From assembly GCA_013002165.1 (NCBI GenBank), contig JABDKO010000138.1, positions 1 through 44,545 on the forward strand: a stretch of 44,545 nt of DNA, given 5' to 3'. The DNA is from Rhodothermales bacterium (GTDB lineage Bacteria; Bacteroidota; Rhodothermia; Rhodothermales; JABDKH01). Positions 32,239 through 40,948 of this stretch are shown here, one piece after another; position 1 is the first letter of the stretch, and each line of letters starts with the position of its first letter. Under the pieces are notes generated by a model. That model was given only the letters and a program-made list of their open reading frames with translations. It searched no databases and was not told the origin of the DNA. Made by a program: the position numbers and the translations under genes.

Positions 32239-33003
32239 TTATGACTCGTCAGTCGAACCTTCTATTCGAGCTAGTTCGCTCCTGATGATCATCTGTGCCT
32301 CGGCGTCCATATTTTCGAGCATCCAGCTGATGTATGAAGGCTCCTCGGACTGTATGCTTCGAATTGATTTGTCACGATGCATTCCGAAGCAAATGTTTAT
32401 GTCATCCTCAACGCGAATGAACTTGCGCCGGCTATCGAGGTATGGCGCTCGCATGGCCATGACAATGTCGTTTACGGACCCGGAAAGTTCATAGCGCCGT
32501 TGCTGTTCGTTATAGATTTCCACGGTCGCTTCGACGTCATTTATGGCGCGATGGGCTTCGGGGAATTCCTTTCCGAAGTAGTATGAGTATGTCCAGCCAA
32601 GTGAGCGAACCTCGAACTTGCGTAGAATTTCCAGAGAGTCGAGTACAACCATATCGTCCGGCACGGGCATTGGAAAGCCGCAGCGCTCAAACTCAGATCG
32701 CAACATTGGAACGTCGAAATTTGCCGCATTGTATCCAGCGAGATCAGCTCCCGACACTATATCTCCAAGAAGAGTCGCAATCTCGGTGAATGTTGGCGCG
32801 TCTACAACATCTTCGTTCGAGATGCCGGTCAGTTCCACAACTTCGGACGGAATCTCTCTCTCAGGGTTTACCAACGAGTCGTACGTGAAGCGGGAGCCAT
32901 CAGGATTCAATCGGACACACGCTATCTCAATGATGCGCTCGTTTTTCCAGTCTAGTCCGGTAGCTTCGAGGTCAAAAAAGACAATTGGTCTGGCGAGGAT
33001 CAC
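32239..33003 (-). CDS. DnaQ-like 3'-5' exonuclease (DEDDh family)
   Basis: The 254-residue protein has the three exonuclease motifs: FFDLEATGLD (Exo I, D-x-E), GYNAANFDVPMLRSEFER (Exo II), and HRAINDVEAT (Exo IIIh with His and Asp). This is the proofreading fold of DNA polymerase III epsilon. The extra C-terminal 90 residues (GMHRDKSIRSIQSEEPSYISWML) resemble the short domain that follows some stand-alone DnaQ-like exonucleases. It is not fused to a polymerase. Its exact role in repair or RNA trimming is unknown. The start is GTG at 33003, supported by GAGG eight bases upstream and by the conserved motif beginning at residue 7. It is divergent from the HEAGH gene. Confidence 0.9.
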   Translation of the reverse strand: MILARPIVFFDLEATGLDWKNERIIEIACVRLNPDGSRFTYDSLVNPEREIPSEVVELTGISNEDVVDAPTFTEIATLLGDIVSGADLAGYNAANFDVPMLRSEFERCGFPMPVPDDMVVLDSLEILRKFEVRSLGWTYSYYFGKEFPEAHRAINDVEATVEIYNEQQRRYELSGSVNDIVMAMRAPYLDSRRKFIRVEDDINICFGMHRDKSIRSIQSEEPSYISWMLENMDAEAQMIIRSELARIEGSTDES

Positions 33004-33099
33004 GGGTTAGGCCTCATTGACTTTGCATGTCGTCGAGTGTTCTCAATAAAATCTGTTCGGAAGATACATGTATTGGTTCGACCTGCCGATAAAGGTGCT

Positions 33100-33618
33100 A
33101 TGGATTCTCACACTCAACGGTTTGGTTCCTACGAGTCGATCCGGGCGTACGTGGCAGCCTGGGCTCCTTCCGTACTTCTCGGGCTCGCCGGGGCGTTCTT
33201 CACAATTACGAGGAATGATTACTCGTTTATGGACGCCATCGACCTGGTCATTCACGAGGCCGGCCACATCTTCTTCGCCTTTTTTGGCGAGTTTATCAGG
33301 ATGGCTGGAGGTACGCTGATGCAGATCATTCTGCCTGCAGGTCTGGCAGCATACTTCTACGCCAATAACTATCGGCTCGGGCACCAGATAATGCTGTTCT
33401 GGCTCGGTCAGAGTTTGCTGAATGTAAGCGTCTACGCTGCTGATGCGAGTGCACGGAGCCTGCCGCTTCTGGGCGGATCACAGGTTACGCATGACTGGCA
33501 TTACATGCTTCAGAAGACAGGCATGCTCGAATATGACTATTTGATTGCCGACGTGTTCGTAGTGCTTGCTGTCTCTGTTTTCGTTTTGATGGTTCTTACG
33601 CCGAAGCACATGATGTAG
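33100..33618 (+). CDS. Small membrane protein with an HEAGH motif
   Basis: With ATG at 33100 the protein has 172 residues and about five hydrophobic segments (19-35, 50-65, 75-95, 105-115, 145-165). In the second segment, DLVIHEAGHIFFAFFGEF carries HEAGH, the HExxH zinc signature in a membrane setting, as in site-2-type (M50) peptidases. The usual M50 NPDG-like aspartate motif is not seen. An HDWHYML motif lies in a later loop. AAAGG four bases before the ATG supports this start over the upstream one at 33037. I do not recognise a named family. Confidence 0.8.
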   Translation: MDSHTQRFGSYESIRAYVAAWAPSVLLGLAGAFFTITRNDYSFMDAIDLVIHEAGHIFFAFFGEFIRMAGGTLMQIILPAGLAAYFYANNYRLGHQIMLFWLGQSLLNVSVYAADASARSLPLLGGSQVTHDWHYMLQKTGMLEYDYLIADVFVVLAVSVFVLMVLTPKHMM

Positions 33619-33637
33619 CGGGTGTCAGCGCCGTTTG

Positions 33638-34699
33638 TTAAATCCAGTGTTTCCGTCTGAACAGATACAAGAGTCCGAGAGCTATTGCTGCCATGACGGC
33701 AAGTGAAACGAAATAGCCGTTCTGAGTATGTAGTTCGGGAATGTTCTCAAAGTTCATCCCGTAGATGCCTGCGATAAATGTCAGAGGGATAAAGATCGTC
33801 CCGATAATGGTTAGCACTTTCATGATGTCATTCATCCGGTTGCTTATGCCGGTCATGTACAAGTCGTTGAGTCCGCCAAGGACATCGCGCATCGACTCGA
33901 CAATGTCGATGACCTGTACCGCATGATCGTAGACATCATGCAGGTATGGCTTGACGTCGTCAGAGATTAAATGCGACTCCAGTCTCTCTAACTGGCTGAT
34001 CATTTCGCGGACCGGCCACGTAGCACGTCGAACAACGATCAAGTTCGTCCGCAATCTGCGCAGTTCATCCTGTTCATTTGGCGAAGGATCAATCGTGATG
34101 TCGTCTTCGACCTCTTCCATACGTTCATCGATGCTCTCGAGAGTCAGGAAGTAGTAGTCGACAATAACATCGATTAGCGCATATGCGAGATAATCGGTAC
34201 CGAATTTTCTTATGCGATTGTTACCCTGTCGCAGACGACCTCGAACCGGATCGAAAACATCGCCAGGTCTTTCCTGAAACGAGATTAGATAATCCGGTCC
34301 GATTACAAGGCTGACCTGCTCCGACGAAAGACTCGCACCCGATGTCGATGATGTAATCATCCGTAGCACCACGTATATGTAGTCTTGATAGATCTCCACT
34401 TTCGGTCGTTGATTCAGACTGGCAATGTCTTCCAGGACAAGAGGATGGAGATCCAGGTCAGCTCCTACCTTAGCAAGGACTTGACCGTCATTGAGTCCGT
34501 CAATATTTATCCAGGTTTTGCGACCGGTTTTTCGTATTGCGAGAGCTTCGTCAATCGTTCCATGTCTGGACTCGGAAATTTTATCGACATCGTAGTTGAA
34601 CGAGCTGATCGCTACCGGTTCTTCAGAAACGTCACCAATAAAGACTATGGTGCCGGGAGCGGTTCCAGGCTTCTTACGCGGGCGGACGAGGCGGTGCAT
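33638..34699 (-). CDS. corA: CorA-family magnesium/cobalt transporter
   Basis: From ATG 34699 the product is 353 residues. The large cytoplasmic N domain contains TWINIDGLND, PLVLEDIASLNQRPKVEIYQ and LISFQERPGDVFDPVRGRLR (motif parts). It is followed by a long coiled helix and two C-terminal membrane segments. The first ends in the selectivity motif YGMNF, the CorA signature. A short KHWI end faces the cytosol. It forms a pentameric ion channel. An upstream start at 34768 adds 23 unconserved residues. The gene is divergent from the Gfo/Idh/MocA gene across a 150-bp region and convergent with the HEAGH gene after 19 bp. Confidence 0.95.
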   Translation of the reverse strand: MHRLVRPRKKPGTAPGTIVFIGDVSEEPVAISSFNYDVDKISESRHGTIDEALAIRKTGRKTWINIDGLNDGQVLAKVGADLDLHPLVLEDIASLNQRPKVEIYQDYIYVVLRMITSSTSGASLSSEQVSLVIGPDYLISFQERPGDVFDPVRGRLRQGNNRIRKFGTDYLAYALIDVIVDYYFLTLESIDERMEEVEDDITIDPSPNEQDELRRLRTNLIVVRRATWPVREMISQLERLESHLISDDVKPYLHDVYDHAVQVIDIVESMRDVLGGLNDLYMTGISNRMNDIMKVLTIIGTIFIPLTFIAGIYGMNFENIPELHTQNGYFVSLAVMAAIALGLLYLFRRKHWI

Positions 34700-34849
34700 G
34701 AATTTTTTTGGTCGGTTCGATTCAAGATAGCAGGTCTGAGGCAAAATCACGCAACTGTAGCAGGACATCTACTGACTGGACTCTTACAATCGGCTCCCTT
34801 TTCATTAGATTGCGATCGTTCCACTTCATCATCTAAATCGTTTCTAACT

Positions 34850-36019
34850 ATGGCTCGCAAACTTCGGTATGGTATGGTTGGTGGTGGTCCAGGTGCATTC
34901 ATCGGGGCTGTTCATCGCAGCGCTATCGCGCTTGACGGACAGGCAGTACTGGTAGCTGGCGCTTTTTCTTCCGATCCGGCAAAATCTCGCGAGCAAGGCC
35001 ACGAACTTGGTATCTCTGAATCCCGGACGTATGACACGTATGAGCAGATGGCATCGGTGGAAAAATCGCTTCCAGCGGATCAGAGAATTGACTTTGTGTC
35101 AATTGTCACGCCGAACAACACTCACTTTCCTGTAGCGAAGACATTTGCTGAACATGGTTTCCACATCGTCTGCGATAAACCGATGACGACAACCCTCGCA
35201 GACGCTCTTGAGTTGAGCCATGTGGTCCGGGAGGCAGGAGTGATCTTTGCGCTGACCCATAACTATACAGGATACCCGATGGTCAAAGAAGCCCGGCATA
35301 TTGTCCACGCAGGCGAGCTTGGCATCATCAAAAAGGTCGTTGTCGAGTATCCGCAGGGCTGGTTGTCTACCCTTGTGGAGGACGATGGACAAAAACAGGC
35401 GTCATGGAGAACTGATCCTAAAATTGCCGGTGCCGGTGCACTCGGTGACATTGGTTCTCATGCTGAGAACCTTGTGCGATACATCACCGGCTTGCGTATC
35501 GCTGAAATGTGTGCTGATGTTTCGACGATCGTCCCCGGAAGATTAGTTGACGATGATGCCAACATTCTTGTTCACTACGAGGGCGGGGCGAGAGGAATCA
35601 TTTACTGCTCGCAGGTTTCAGTCGGTGAAGAGAACGCGCTCAACGTGCGGATATATGGTACCAAAGGTGCAATCGAATGGGATCAGGAGTCTCCAAATTC
35701 GCTGATCCTGAAGAGACAATCAGAGCCGACATCGGTGCTTCGCGCTGGACAACCGTATCTTTCGGAGGCGGCTCAGAGCAGCACGCGATTGCCACCCGGA
35801 CATCCGGAAGGATTTATTGAGGCTTTTGCAAACATATACCAGAACGCAATTGGCGCGATGAGCGCGCTCGATCAGGGTTTGCCGCTCGAAGAACTGGATC
35901 TCGAATACCCGGATATTGATGATGGTATTCTCGGAATGCACTTTATCGAATCGGCATTGAAAAGCGGGCGAGAGCGGCGCTGGATCGATGCGTCATATGA
36001 ACTTGAATCTGAACGGTAA
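34850..36019 (+). CDS. Gfo/Idh/MocA-family oxidoreductase
   Basis: From ATG 34850 the product is 389 residues. The nucleotide-binding start is RYGMVGGGPGAFIGAVHR, with the Rossmann glycines. IDFVSIVTPNNTHFPVAK and the family EKP-equivalent HIVCDKPM follow. The C-terminal domain has GALGDIGSHAENLVRYITG, with the GDxGxH pattern holding catalytic-region residues. These enzymes oxidise or reduce sugars and inositols with NAD(P). The stop is followed immediately, with no gap, by the TIM-barrel isomerase gene, which suggests a carbohydrate catabolic pair. An in-frame extension to 34385 runs antisense through corA and is rejected. Confidence 0.93.
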   Translation: MARKLRYGMVGGGPGAFIGAVHRSAIALDGQAVLVAGAFSSDPAKSREQGHELGISESRTYDTYEQMASVEKSLPADQRIDFVSIVTPNNTHFPVAKTFAEHGFHIVCDKPMTTTLADALELSHVVREAGVIFALTHNYTGYPMVKEARHIVHAGELGIIKKVVVEYPQGWLSTLVEDDGQKQASWRTDPKIAGAGALGDIGSHAENLVRYITGLRIAEMCADVSTIVPGRLVDDDANILVHYEGGARGIIYCSQVSVGEENALNVRIYGTKGAIEWDQESPNSLILKRQSEPTSVLRAGQPYLSEAAQSSTRLPPGHPEGFIEAFANIYQNAIGAMSALDQGLPLEELDLEYPDIDDGILGMHFIESALKSGRERRWIDASYELESER

Positions 36020-37021
36020 ATGACACGACCTGTAACACTCTTTACCGGCCAATGGGCTGATCTGACTTTGGAGGACCTGGCGCGCAAAGCAGCCGGCTGG
36101 GGATTTGACGGACTGGAGCTCGCATGCTGGGGGGATCATTTTGAAGTACAGCGTGCACTTGAAGAGCCTCGTTATTGCGAACAGCGAATCTCGTTACTGG
36201 CTGATTACGGTTTATCGACGTTTGCTATATCGAATCATCTTGTCGGCCAGGCTGTCTGCGATGTCATAGACAGCCGGCACAAAGCAATATTGCCTGATTA
36301 TGTCTGGGGAGATGGTGATCCGGAAGGTGTGCGTGAACGTGCAGCTCAGGAGATGGCCGATACCGCCAGAGCGGCGGCAAAGCTCGGCGTGACTGTCGTA
36401 AATGGATTTACAGGTAGTAGTATCTGGCCATTCCTCTACAGCTTTCCGCCGGTCGATCCAGCGACAATCGAAAATGGGTTCAGAGACTTCGCTCGCAGAT
36501 GGAATCCCATTTTGGATGTTTTCGGTGACGTTGGTGTCAAGTTTGCACTGGAGGTGCATCCGACTGAAATCGCATTTGATATCTCGACAGCTGAACGGGC
36601 AGTAGAAGTACTCGGCAAGCGTCCCGAGTTCGGTTTCAATTATGATCCGAGTCATCTTGGTTACCAGGGAGTAGATTACGTTCGGTTCATCTCCGAGTTT
36701 AGAGATCGGATCTACCACGTGCATATGAAAGATGTCTGGTGGAGCCGTGGCGGGACGCGTTCCGGAGTTTTTGGTGGGCATCTTGAATTCGGTCATGAGG
36801 ATCGTCACTGGGATTTCAGATCACTCGGCCGTGGATCCATCGACTTTGAAGAGATCATTCGTGAGTTGAACCGCATCGGATACGAGGGGCCCTTGTCGAT
36901 CGAGTGGGAGGATTCTGGAATGGATAGAGAGCACGGAGCAGAGGAGGCCTGTGCATTTGTGCGGTCCGTTGACTTTCCGCCCAGCGGCCACGCCTTTGAT
37001 GCGGCATTTGAGTCGGATTGA
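36020..37021 (+). CDS. Sugar phosphate isomerase/epimerase, AP-endonuclease-2-like TIM barrel
   Basis: The 333-residue TIM-barrel protein has [18 protein letters not shown], a metal-site [10 protein letters not shown] (glutamate), [16 protein letters not shown] (aspartate and histidine), [10 protein letters not shown] (histidines) and a terminal PLSIEWEDS (glutamate). These metal ligands are arranged as in the xylose-isomerase-like/EndoIV fold used by sugar isomerases and epimerases. The substrate is unknown. It begins directly after the Gfo/Idh/MocA stop (TAA-ATG) and is probably translationally coupled to it. It ends 45 bp before the tRNA gene. Confidence 0.92.
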   Translation: MTRPVTLFTGQWADLTLEDLARKAAGWGFDGLELACWGDHFEVQRALEEPRYCEQRISLLADYGLSTFAISNHLVGQAVCDVIDSRHKAILPDYVWGDGDPEGVRERAAQEMADTARAAAKLGVTVVNGFTGSSIWPFLYSFPPVDPATIENGFRDFARRWNPILDVFGDVGVKFALEVHPTEIAFDISTAERAVEVLGKRPEFGFNYDPSHLGYQGVDYVRFISEFRDRIYHVHMKDVWWSRGGTRSGVFGGHLEFGHEDRHWDFRSLGRGSIDFEEIIRELNRIGYEGPLSIEWEDSGMDREHGAEEACAFVRSVDFPPSGHAFDAAFESD

Positions 37022-37066
37022 TTCGTACAGACTTGTCATCAGCAAAAGAGATTGTCGATGACTTTT

Positions 37067-37140
<74 letters not shown>

Positions 37141-37158
37141 CAACCAGGTCGGTTCTAT

Positions 37159-37641
37159 CTAAACCTTATCCTTGAAAATCTCGACGATTCTCTCGCGGCG
37201 ATATTCGAAGATGCCGCGCACATCTTTCTCTACCAGGAGTCGGTTGATCAACGCCCCGCCGGGTACACGATACCGTACGATGTCTCGCATGAGAGTTCCA
37301 TTGTCAACGGATTCAAACGTATGTGTGTGGTGCCAGAGTTTGTAGGGTCCCTTTAACTGCCTGTCCACGAACTGGTGTGGCGGATCCCACATTTCAATTC
37401 TGGTTAGCCATTTGACCGGGATGCCACGAAGTCGAAGCTTGTAGGAAATGAGAGACCCTTCATCAATTGTTTGTGTGTCCATCCCAAGGACATTGAAGCG
37501 AAGCAATGGAGGTGTGATAATCTCGAGGTTGTACGGATCAGAAAAGAAAGCAAAAACTGTTTCGATATCATGCTCGAGCAGCAGAGATGTCTCGAGTTGC
37601 CAGCAATCAGGTTTTCTCTCTATTGTAATATCTGTCTTCAC
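37159..37641 (-). CDS. SRPBCC-family (polyketide cyclase/START-like) protein
   Basis: A 160-residue protein with the SRPBCC pattern: LETSLLLEHDIETVFAFFSD at the N terminus, PYNLEIITPPLLRFNVL, then alternating strands (LISYKLRLRGIPVKWLTRIE) and WDPPHQFVDRQLKGPYKLW. The C-terminal long helix has the conserved basic YRRERI segment. Members bind hydrophobic ligands; the ligand here is unknown. Several are described beside cell-division or nucleoside-sugar genes, but none is adjacent here. The start is GTG at 37641. It lies downstream of the acyl-CoA ligase, but a terminator and element B lie between them. Confidence 0.85.
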   Translation of the reverse strand: MKTDITIERKPDCWQLETSLLLEHDIETVFAFFSDPYNLEIITPPLLRFNVLGMDTQTIDEGSLISYKLRLRGIPVKWLTRIEMWDPPHQFVDRQLKGPYKLWHHTHTFESVDNGTLMRDIVRYRVPGGALINRLLVEKDVRGIFEYRRERIVEIFKDKV

Positions 37642-37695
37642 TGCACGTCACAATTGACTCGCGAATCCCAATGATTTTCGGAGTTCGCAAGAACG

Positions 37696-37720
37696 AAAAA
37701 ACGGCGGGGGCAAAGCCCCT
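37696..37720 (-). terminator. Rho-independent terminator of the acyl-CoA ligase gene
   Basis: On the minus strand a G-rich hairpin, GGGGC-TTT-GCCCC (37707-37719 arms), is followed within five bases by TTTTTT (37701-37696). It lies about 110 bases after the stop of the acyl-CoA ligase gene and 55 bases before the SRPBCC start, so it should separate the two genes. Confidence 0.6.
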
Positions 37721-37757
37721 CCTCCCCTCACTTACAAGTTAACTATGAAAGTGCTCC

Positions 37758-37819
37758 CTGCGCCAATGAACATTTGCTAGAACAACTCTAGGATGAATCC
37801 TAGAAATTATCCTAGAGAA
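37758..37819 (-). repeat. CTAG-rich 62-bp noncoding element, copy B
   Basis: This copy begins with CTGCGCCAATG (37758-37768), identical to copy A. It has CTAG at 37777, 37788, 37800 and 37812; the first, third and fourth are at the same offsets as in copy A. It ends CTAGAGAA (37812-37819). The arm 37786-37794 pairs with 37809-37817 over 9 bp, or nearly as well with 37797-37804. It sits 9 bases after the acyl-CoA ligase stop and upstream of that gene's terminator, so it should be in the 3' untranslated region. Confidence 0.7.
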
Positions 37820-37828
37820 CGTGGGCTG

Positions 37829-39715
37829 TCACCTGTCAGATGCATACATCTCCTCAATCAACTCCGCGTACCGCTCGGTAATCTGCTTTCGGCGCGGTTT
37901 GAGCGTGGGTGTCAACAGTTCGTTTTCGACTGTGAAAGGCTCCTCGATGAGTTTGAAACCACGAATTTTTTCGTGCGCTGCGGACGAACGAGAGTAGCGC
38001 TTGAATTCTCCTTCGAAGTGCTTGATCACGGCTTCGTGCGTCAACAGATCGGATTCCGTCGCGCCATTTCCTGACGGTCCAGCAATCGATCGAATTGTAT
38101 CAGTGTCCGGTACGACCAGCGCAGTAAGATAACTTCGGCCCTCACCGACCACCAGGATCTGATCTATTCCAGGCAATTGTTTGAGCTGGTCTTCGATCGG
38201 ACCGGGATAGATGTTTTTGCCGCCCTTGGATACGATCATGTGCTTGATGCGATCCGTTATCTGCAGGTAACCATCTTTAAACCTTCCAACATCTCCGGTA
38301 TGGTACCAGCCGTCGGGGTCAATCGATTCGCTCGTCGCCTCATCATTATTCCAGTAACCGCGCATAATGTTGGGACCCTTGGCGATAATCTCACCTTCCT
38401 CGCTTGTAAGTGTGGACTCCTTGTCCGTACCGACAACCTCAGCGACAATCTTCTGGTCCGTTAGCCGCTGGATGGCAACTGTTACGCCCGGTAGCACGCG
38501 ACCGACTGTTCCATAACGGGGATCTTTGAGAGGGTTCAGTGTGAGTACGGGCGACGTCTCCGTTAGCCCGTAGCCTTCGATCAACAGTACACCTGCAGCC
38601 TCAAAAAACTCTCCAATCTCGCGAGGAAGCGCGGCACCTCCCGACACGGCAAATCTCAGATTATTTCCGAGCTTTTCATGCAGCTTCGAGAATACAAGCC
38701 GGTGCGCCAGAGCCGTACGCAATTTCAAAATCGGTCCGGGTGTTTTTCCTGAGCGAACAACTGAAGCAGACTTCCGTCCGCTGTTCAGGGACCACTCAAA
38801 AATGGATTGCTTGATTGCCGGGCCCGCGGCGACATTCTTCGAGATGGTGTTGTACACTTTTTCAAATAACCTCGGAACCGAGATCATCACCGTGGGCTTG
38901 ACCTCGGGTAGATTTCGACTGACCGTGTCAATACTTTCTGCGTATGTTATTTTCGCACCTGCTGCCATCACACAGTGGTACCCGCCTGTTCGTTCGAATG
39001 AGTGACAAAGCGGTAGAAATGAAAGGTGAACATCTTCGGGACCAAACTGCACAAGTTCCAGCGCCTCTCGACAATTGGAGCAGAAATTCCTGTGTGTAAG
39101 CATTACGCCTTTCGGCTTCCCCGTCGTTCCGGAAGTATAGATCAATGAGGACAGGTCATCTTCATCAATCGTTTCAGCAATCGCCGACAATTCCTTCTCA
39201 CTGTTGGTCCATACCTCTTTACCAATCTTCAGCGCCTCCTCCCATTCGATGACATAGTCCGGATGCTCCTTGCGAAGCTCGCTCATGGCAACGACACTCT
39301 TCAGATCCGGGCATTTGTCAAAAACTGCTTCCGCCTTCTTCAACTGGAGTCCTGTCGAAACAACGAAAATTGAAGCACCGGAATCGTTCAGAATGTATTC
39401 AACCTGAGAAGATGGAAGTGAGGTATACAATGAAACATTGATGCCTCCCAGGATTTGCTGAGCCAGATCAGCAATGGCCCACTCCGGACGATTCTCTGAA
39501 AGAATAGCAAGTCTGTCGCCGCGTTTGAAGCCCAGGGAATGAAGGTATCCAGCGAACATGTGAACCTGCTGCCGCAGCTCATCCCACGTAATTCCGGTCC
39601 ACTCCTTCGTCGTCTTGTCCTTGAATGACATGGCGACCTTGTCCGTCCCTTTGTAATAATCTGCTACCCTGTTGAACAGCTGGGGAATTGTATTGAAGTC
39701 GACGATTGCTGGCAT
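37829..39715 (-). CDS. Long-chain acyl-CoA synthetase (AMP-forming)
   Basis: From ATG 39715 the product is 628 residues. It activates long-chain fatty acids to acyl-CoA through an acyl-AMP. The motifs are complete: LIYTSGTTGKPKGVMLTHRN (P-loop), GYGLTETSPVLT, GWYHTGDVGRFKDGYLQITD and KHMIVSKGGKNIYPGPIE with the catalytic-region lysine. The N-terminal part has TGITWDELRQQVHMFAGYLH. The family includes FadD/FACL enzymes of Bacteroidota. A longer start at 39796 lies inside pyrD and is unconserved. It begins 10 bases after the pyrD stop, so they probably share a transcript. Confidence 0.95.
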   Translation of the reverse strand: MPAIVDFNTIPQLFNRVADYYKGTDKVAMSFKDKTTKEWTGITWDELRQQVHMFAGYLHSLGFKRGDRLAILSENRPEWAIADLAQQILGGINVSLYTSLPSSQVEYILNDSGASIFVVSTGLQLKKAEAVFDKCPDLKSVVAMSELRKEHPDYVIEWEEALKIGKEVWTNSEKELSAIAETIDEDDLSSLIYTSGTTGKPKGVMLTHRNFCSNCREALELVQFGPEDVHLSFLPLCHSFERTGGYHCVMAAGAKITYAESIDTVSRNLPEVKPTVMISVPRLFEKVYNTISKNVAAGPAIKQSIFEWSLNSGRKSASVVRSGKTPGPILKLRTALAHRLVFSKLHEKLGNNLRFAVSGGAALPREIGEFFEAAGVLLIEGYGLTETSPVLTLNPLKDPRYGTVGRVLPGVTVAIQRLTDQKIVAEVVGTDKESTLTSEEGEIIAKGPNIMRGYWNNDEATSESIDPDGWYHTGDVGRFKDGYLQITDRIKHMIVSKGGKNIYPGPIEDQLKQLPGIDQILVVGEGRSYLTALVVPDTDTIRSIAGPSGNGATESDLLTHEAVIKHFEGEFKRYSRSSAAHEKIRGFKLIEEPFTVENELLTPTLKPRRKQITERYAELIEEMYASDR

Positions 39716-39725
39716 GATATATTCG

Positions 39726-40874
39726 TTATCCCGTAGGTTTAATAATGCTCTGATCGACGGCCTCGTGCAGAGCCTCGGTTCCGGATCCAACGGCATCTTT
39801 GATGGATGCGAAACCGTGCTTTTTCAGTAGTTGGTACATACCTGACTTTATCGACTTGACGAGCCGGGGCCCCTTGTAGACAAGTCCGGTGTATACCTGA
39901 ACAAGTGATGCGCCTGCAAGGATTTTTTCGAAGGCAGCCTCTGCGGAGTCAATTCCGCCGACTCCGATGATAGGTACCTTTCGATCAACTCTCGAATAAA
40001 TGTAATTTACAAGCATTGTAGAGCGCTTGAATAACGGTCGTCCACTGAGCCCACCGCTGCCAATCTTCTGAAGTCGGGCAGACGAGGTTTTCAGATTCTT
40101 TCGATCAGGGGCAGTATTCGATGCTACAAAACCGTGAACGCCCTTCTCGATACAGACCGAAACGATCTCTTCAATCAGACTGTCAAATACGACTTTATCC
40201 GATAAAGGAGGAGCAAGTTTTACAAGGACCGGTACTTCACTGTTCATCTCGCGACGCAATTCAAAAATGGCATCCAGAAGTTCGGTCAACGCGGCTGGCT
40301 CCTCGAACGTAGTACCTTCCTTCGTATTAGGGCAGGAGATATTCAGCGTGACATAGTCTGCAAGCGGAGAAAGAATACGAAAGCTCTCCCGAAAATCATC
40401 AATCGCCGCCTCTCCGACTATGTCCCCATCATGGGTCTTTGCAATGTTGATTCCGAGGGGAGCATATCCCTTGTGCTTAATGCGCTTGATGCGTCGTGCA
40501 ATCCGTTCGGCTCCATGGTTATTGAGTCCCATTCGATTGATAAGGGCCTTGTCAGATTCCAGGCGGAAGAGCCTTGGGCGCGGATTACCTTTAGAGGGTT
40601 TCGCGGTGACGGAACCAACTTCGAGGAAACCAAATCCCAGCGAGCTCAATGCCCTCGCCATTGTCGCGTTCTTGTCAAACCCAGCGGCTAGCCCGACCGG
40701 GCTCGCGAAAAACACTCGCCAGAGGAATTGCTTCAACTCGGGCCGGTCGTACGAATAGACAGGATGGATGATAGGAGGAACGAAGGACTGTGTTGCCCGG
40801 ACACCGCCAGTCACCAGGGAGTGGGCGGCCTCGGGTCCCATGCGGAAAAGAATAGGTTTTACGATTTCGTACAC
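39726..40874 (-). CDS. pyrD: Dihydroorotate dehydrogenase (class 2, quinone-type)
   Basis: The 382-residue protein has the class 2 N-terminal membrane-association helix (MYEIVKPILFRMGPEAAHSL). FMN-binding blocks follow: VGLAAGFDKNA (about 60-70), GFLEVGSVTAKPSKGNPRPR (about 82-101), RMGLNNHG, and NSxVPVLVKLAP-like EVPVLVKLAP. The C terminus has IGVGGIDSAEAAFEKILAGA and LVQVYTGLVYKGP. At the catalytic-base position the sequence reads LNISCPNT, so Cys181 stands where class 2 enzymes usually have serine. It would oxidise dihydroorotate at the membrane for UMP synthesis. It is divergent from phzF across 74 bp. Confidence 0.93.
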   Translation of the reverse strand: MYEIVKPILFRMGPEAAHSLVTGGVRATQSFVPPIIHPVYSYDRPELKQFLWRVFFASPVGLAAGFDKNATMARALSSLGFGFLEVGSVTAKPSKGNPRPRLFRLESDKALINRMGLNNHGAERIARRIKRIKHKGYAPLGINIAKTHDGDIVGEAAIDDFRESFRILSPLADYVTLNISCPNTKEGTTFEEPAALTELLDAIFELRREMNSEVPVLVKLAPPLSDKVVFDSLIEEIVSVCIEKGVHGFVASNTAPDRKNLKTSSARLQKIGSGGLSGRPLFKRSTMLVNYIYSRVDRKVPIIGVGGIDSAEAAFEKILAGASLVQVYTGLVYKGPRLVKSIKSGMYQLLKKHGFASIKDAVGSGTEALHEAVDQSIIKPTG

Positions 40875-40948
40875 AGTGCATGCATCTCGGTCGAGCCAGG
40901 CGTAAAATTAGACAATCATTACCCGTTTTGAAAGAAATAAGGTCAGCA

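Noticed and set aside
34385-34849. N-terminal extension of the Gfo/Idh/MocA frame
   Set aside because: It runs antisense through the corA N-terminal domain and has no Rossmann motif; the conserved start is at 34850.
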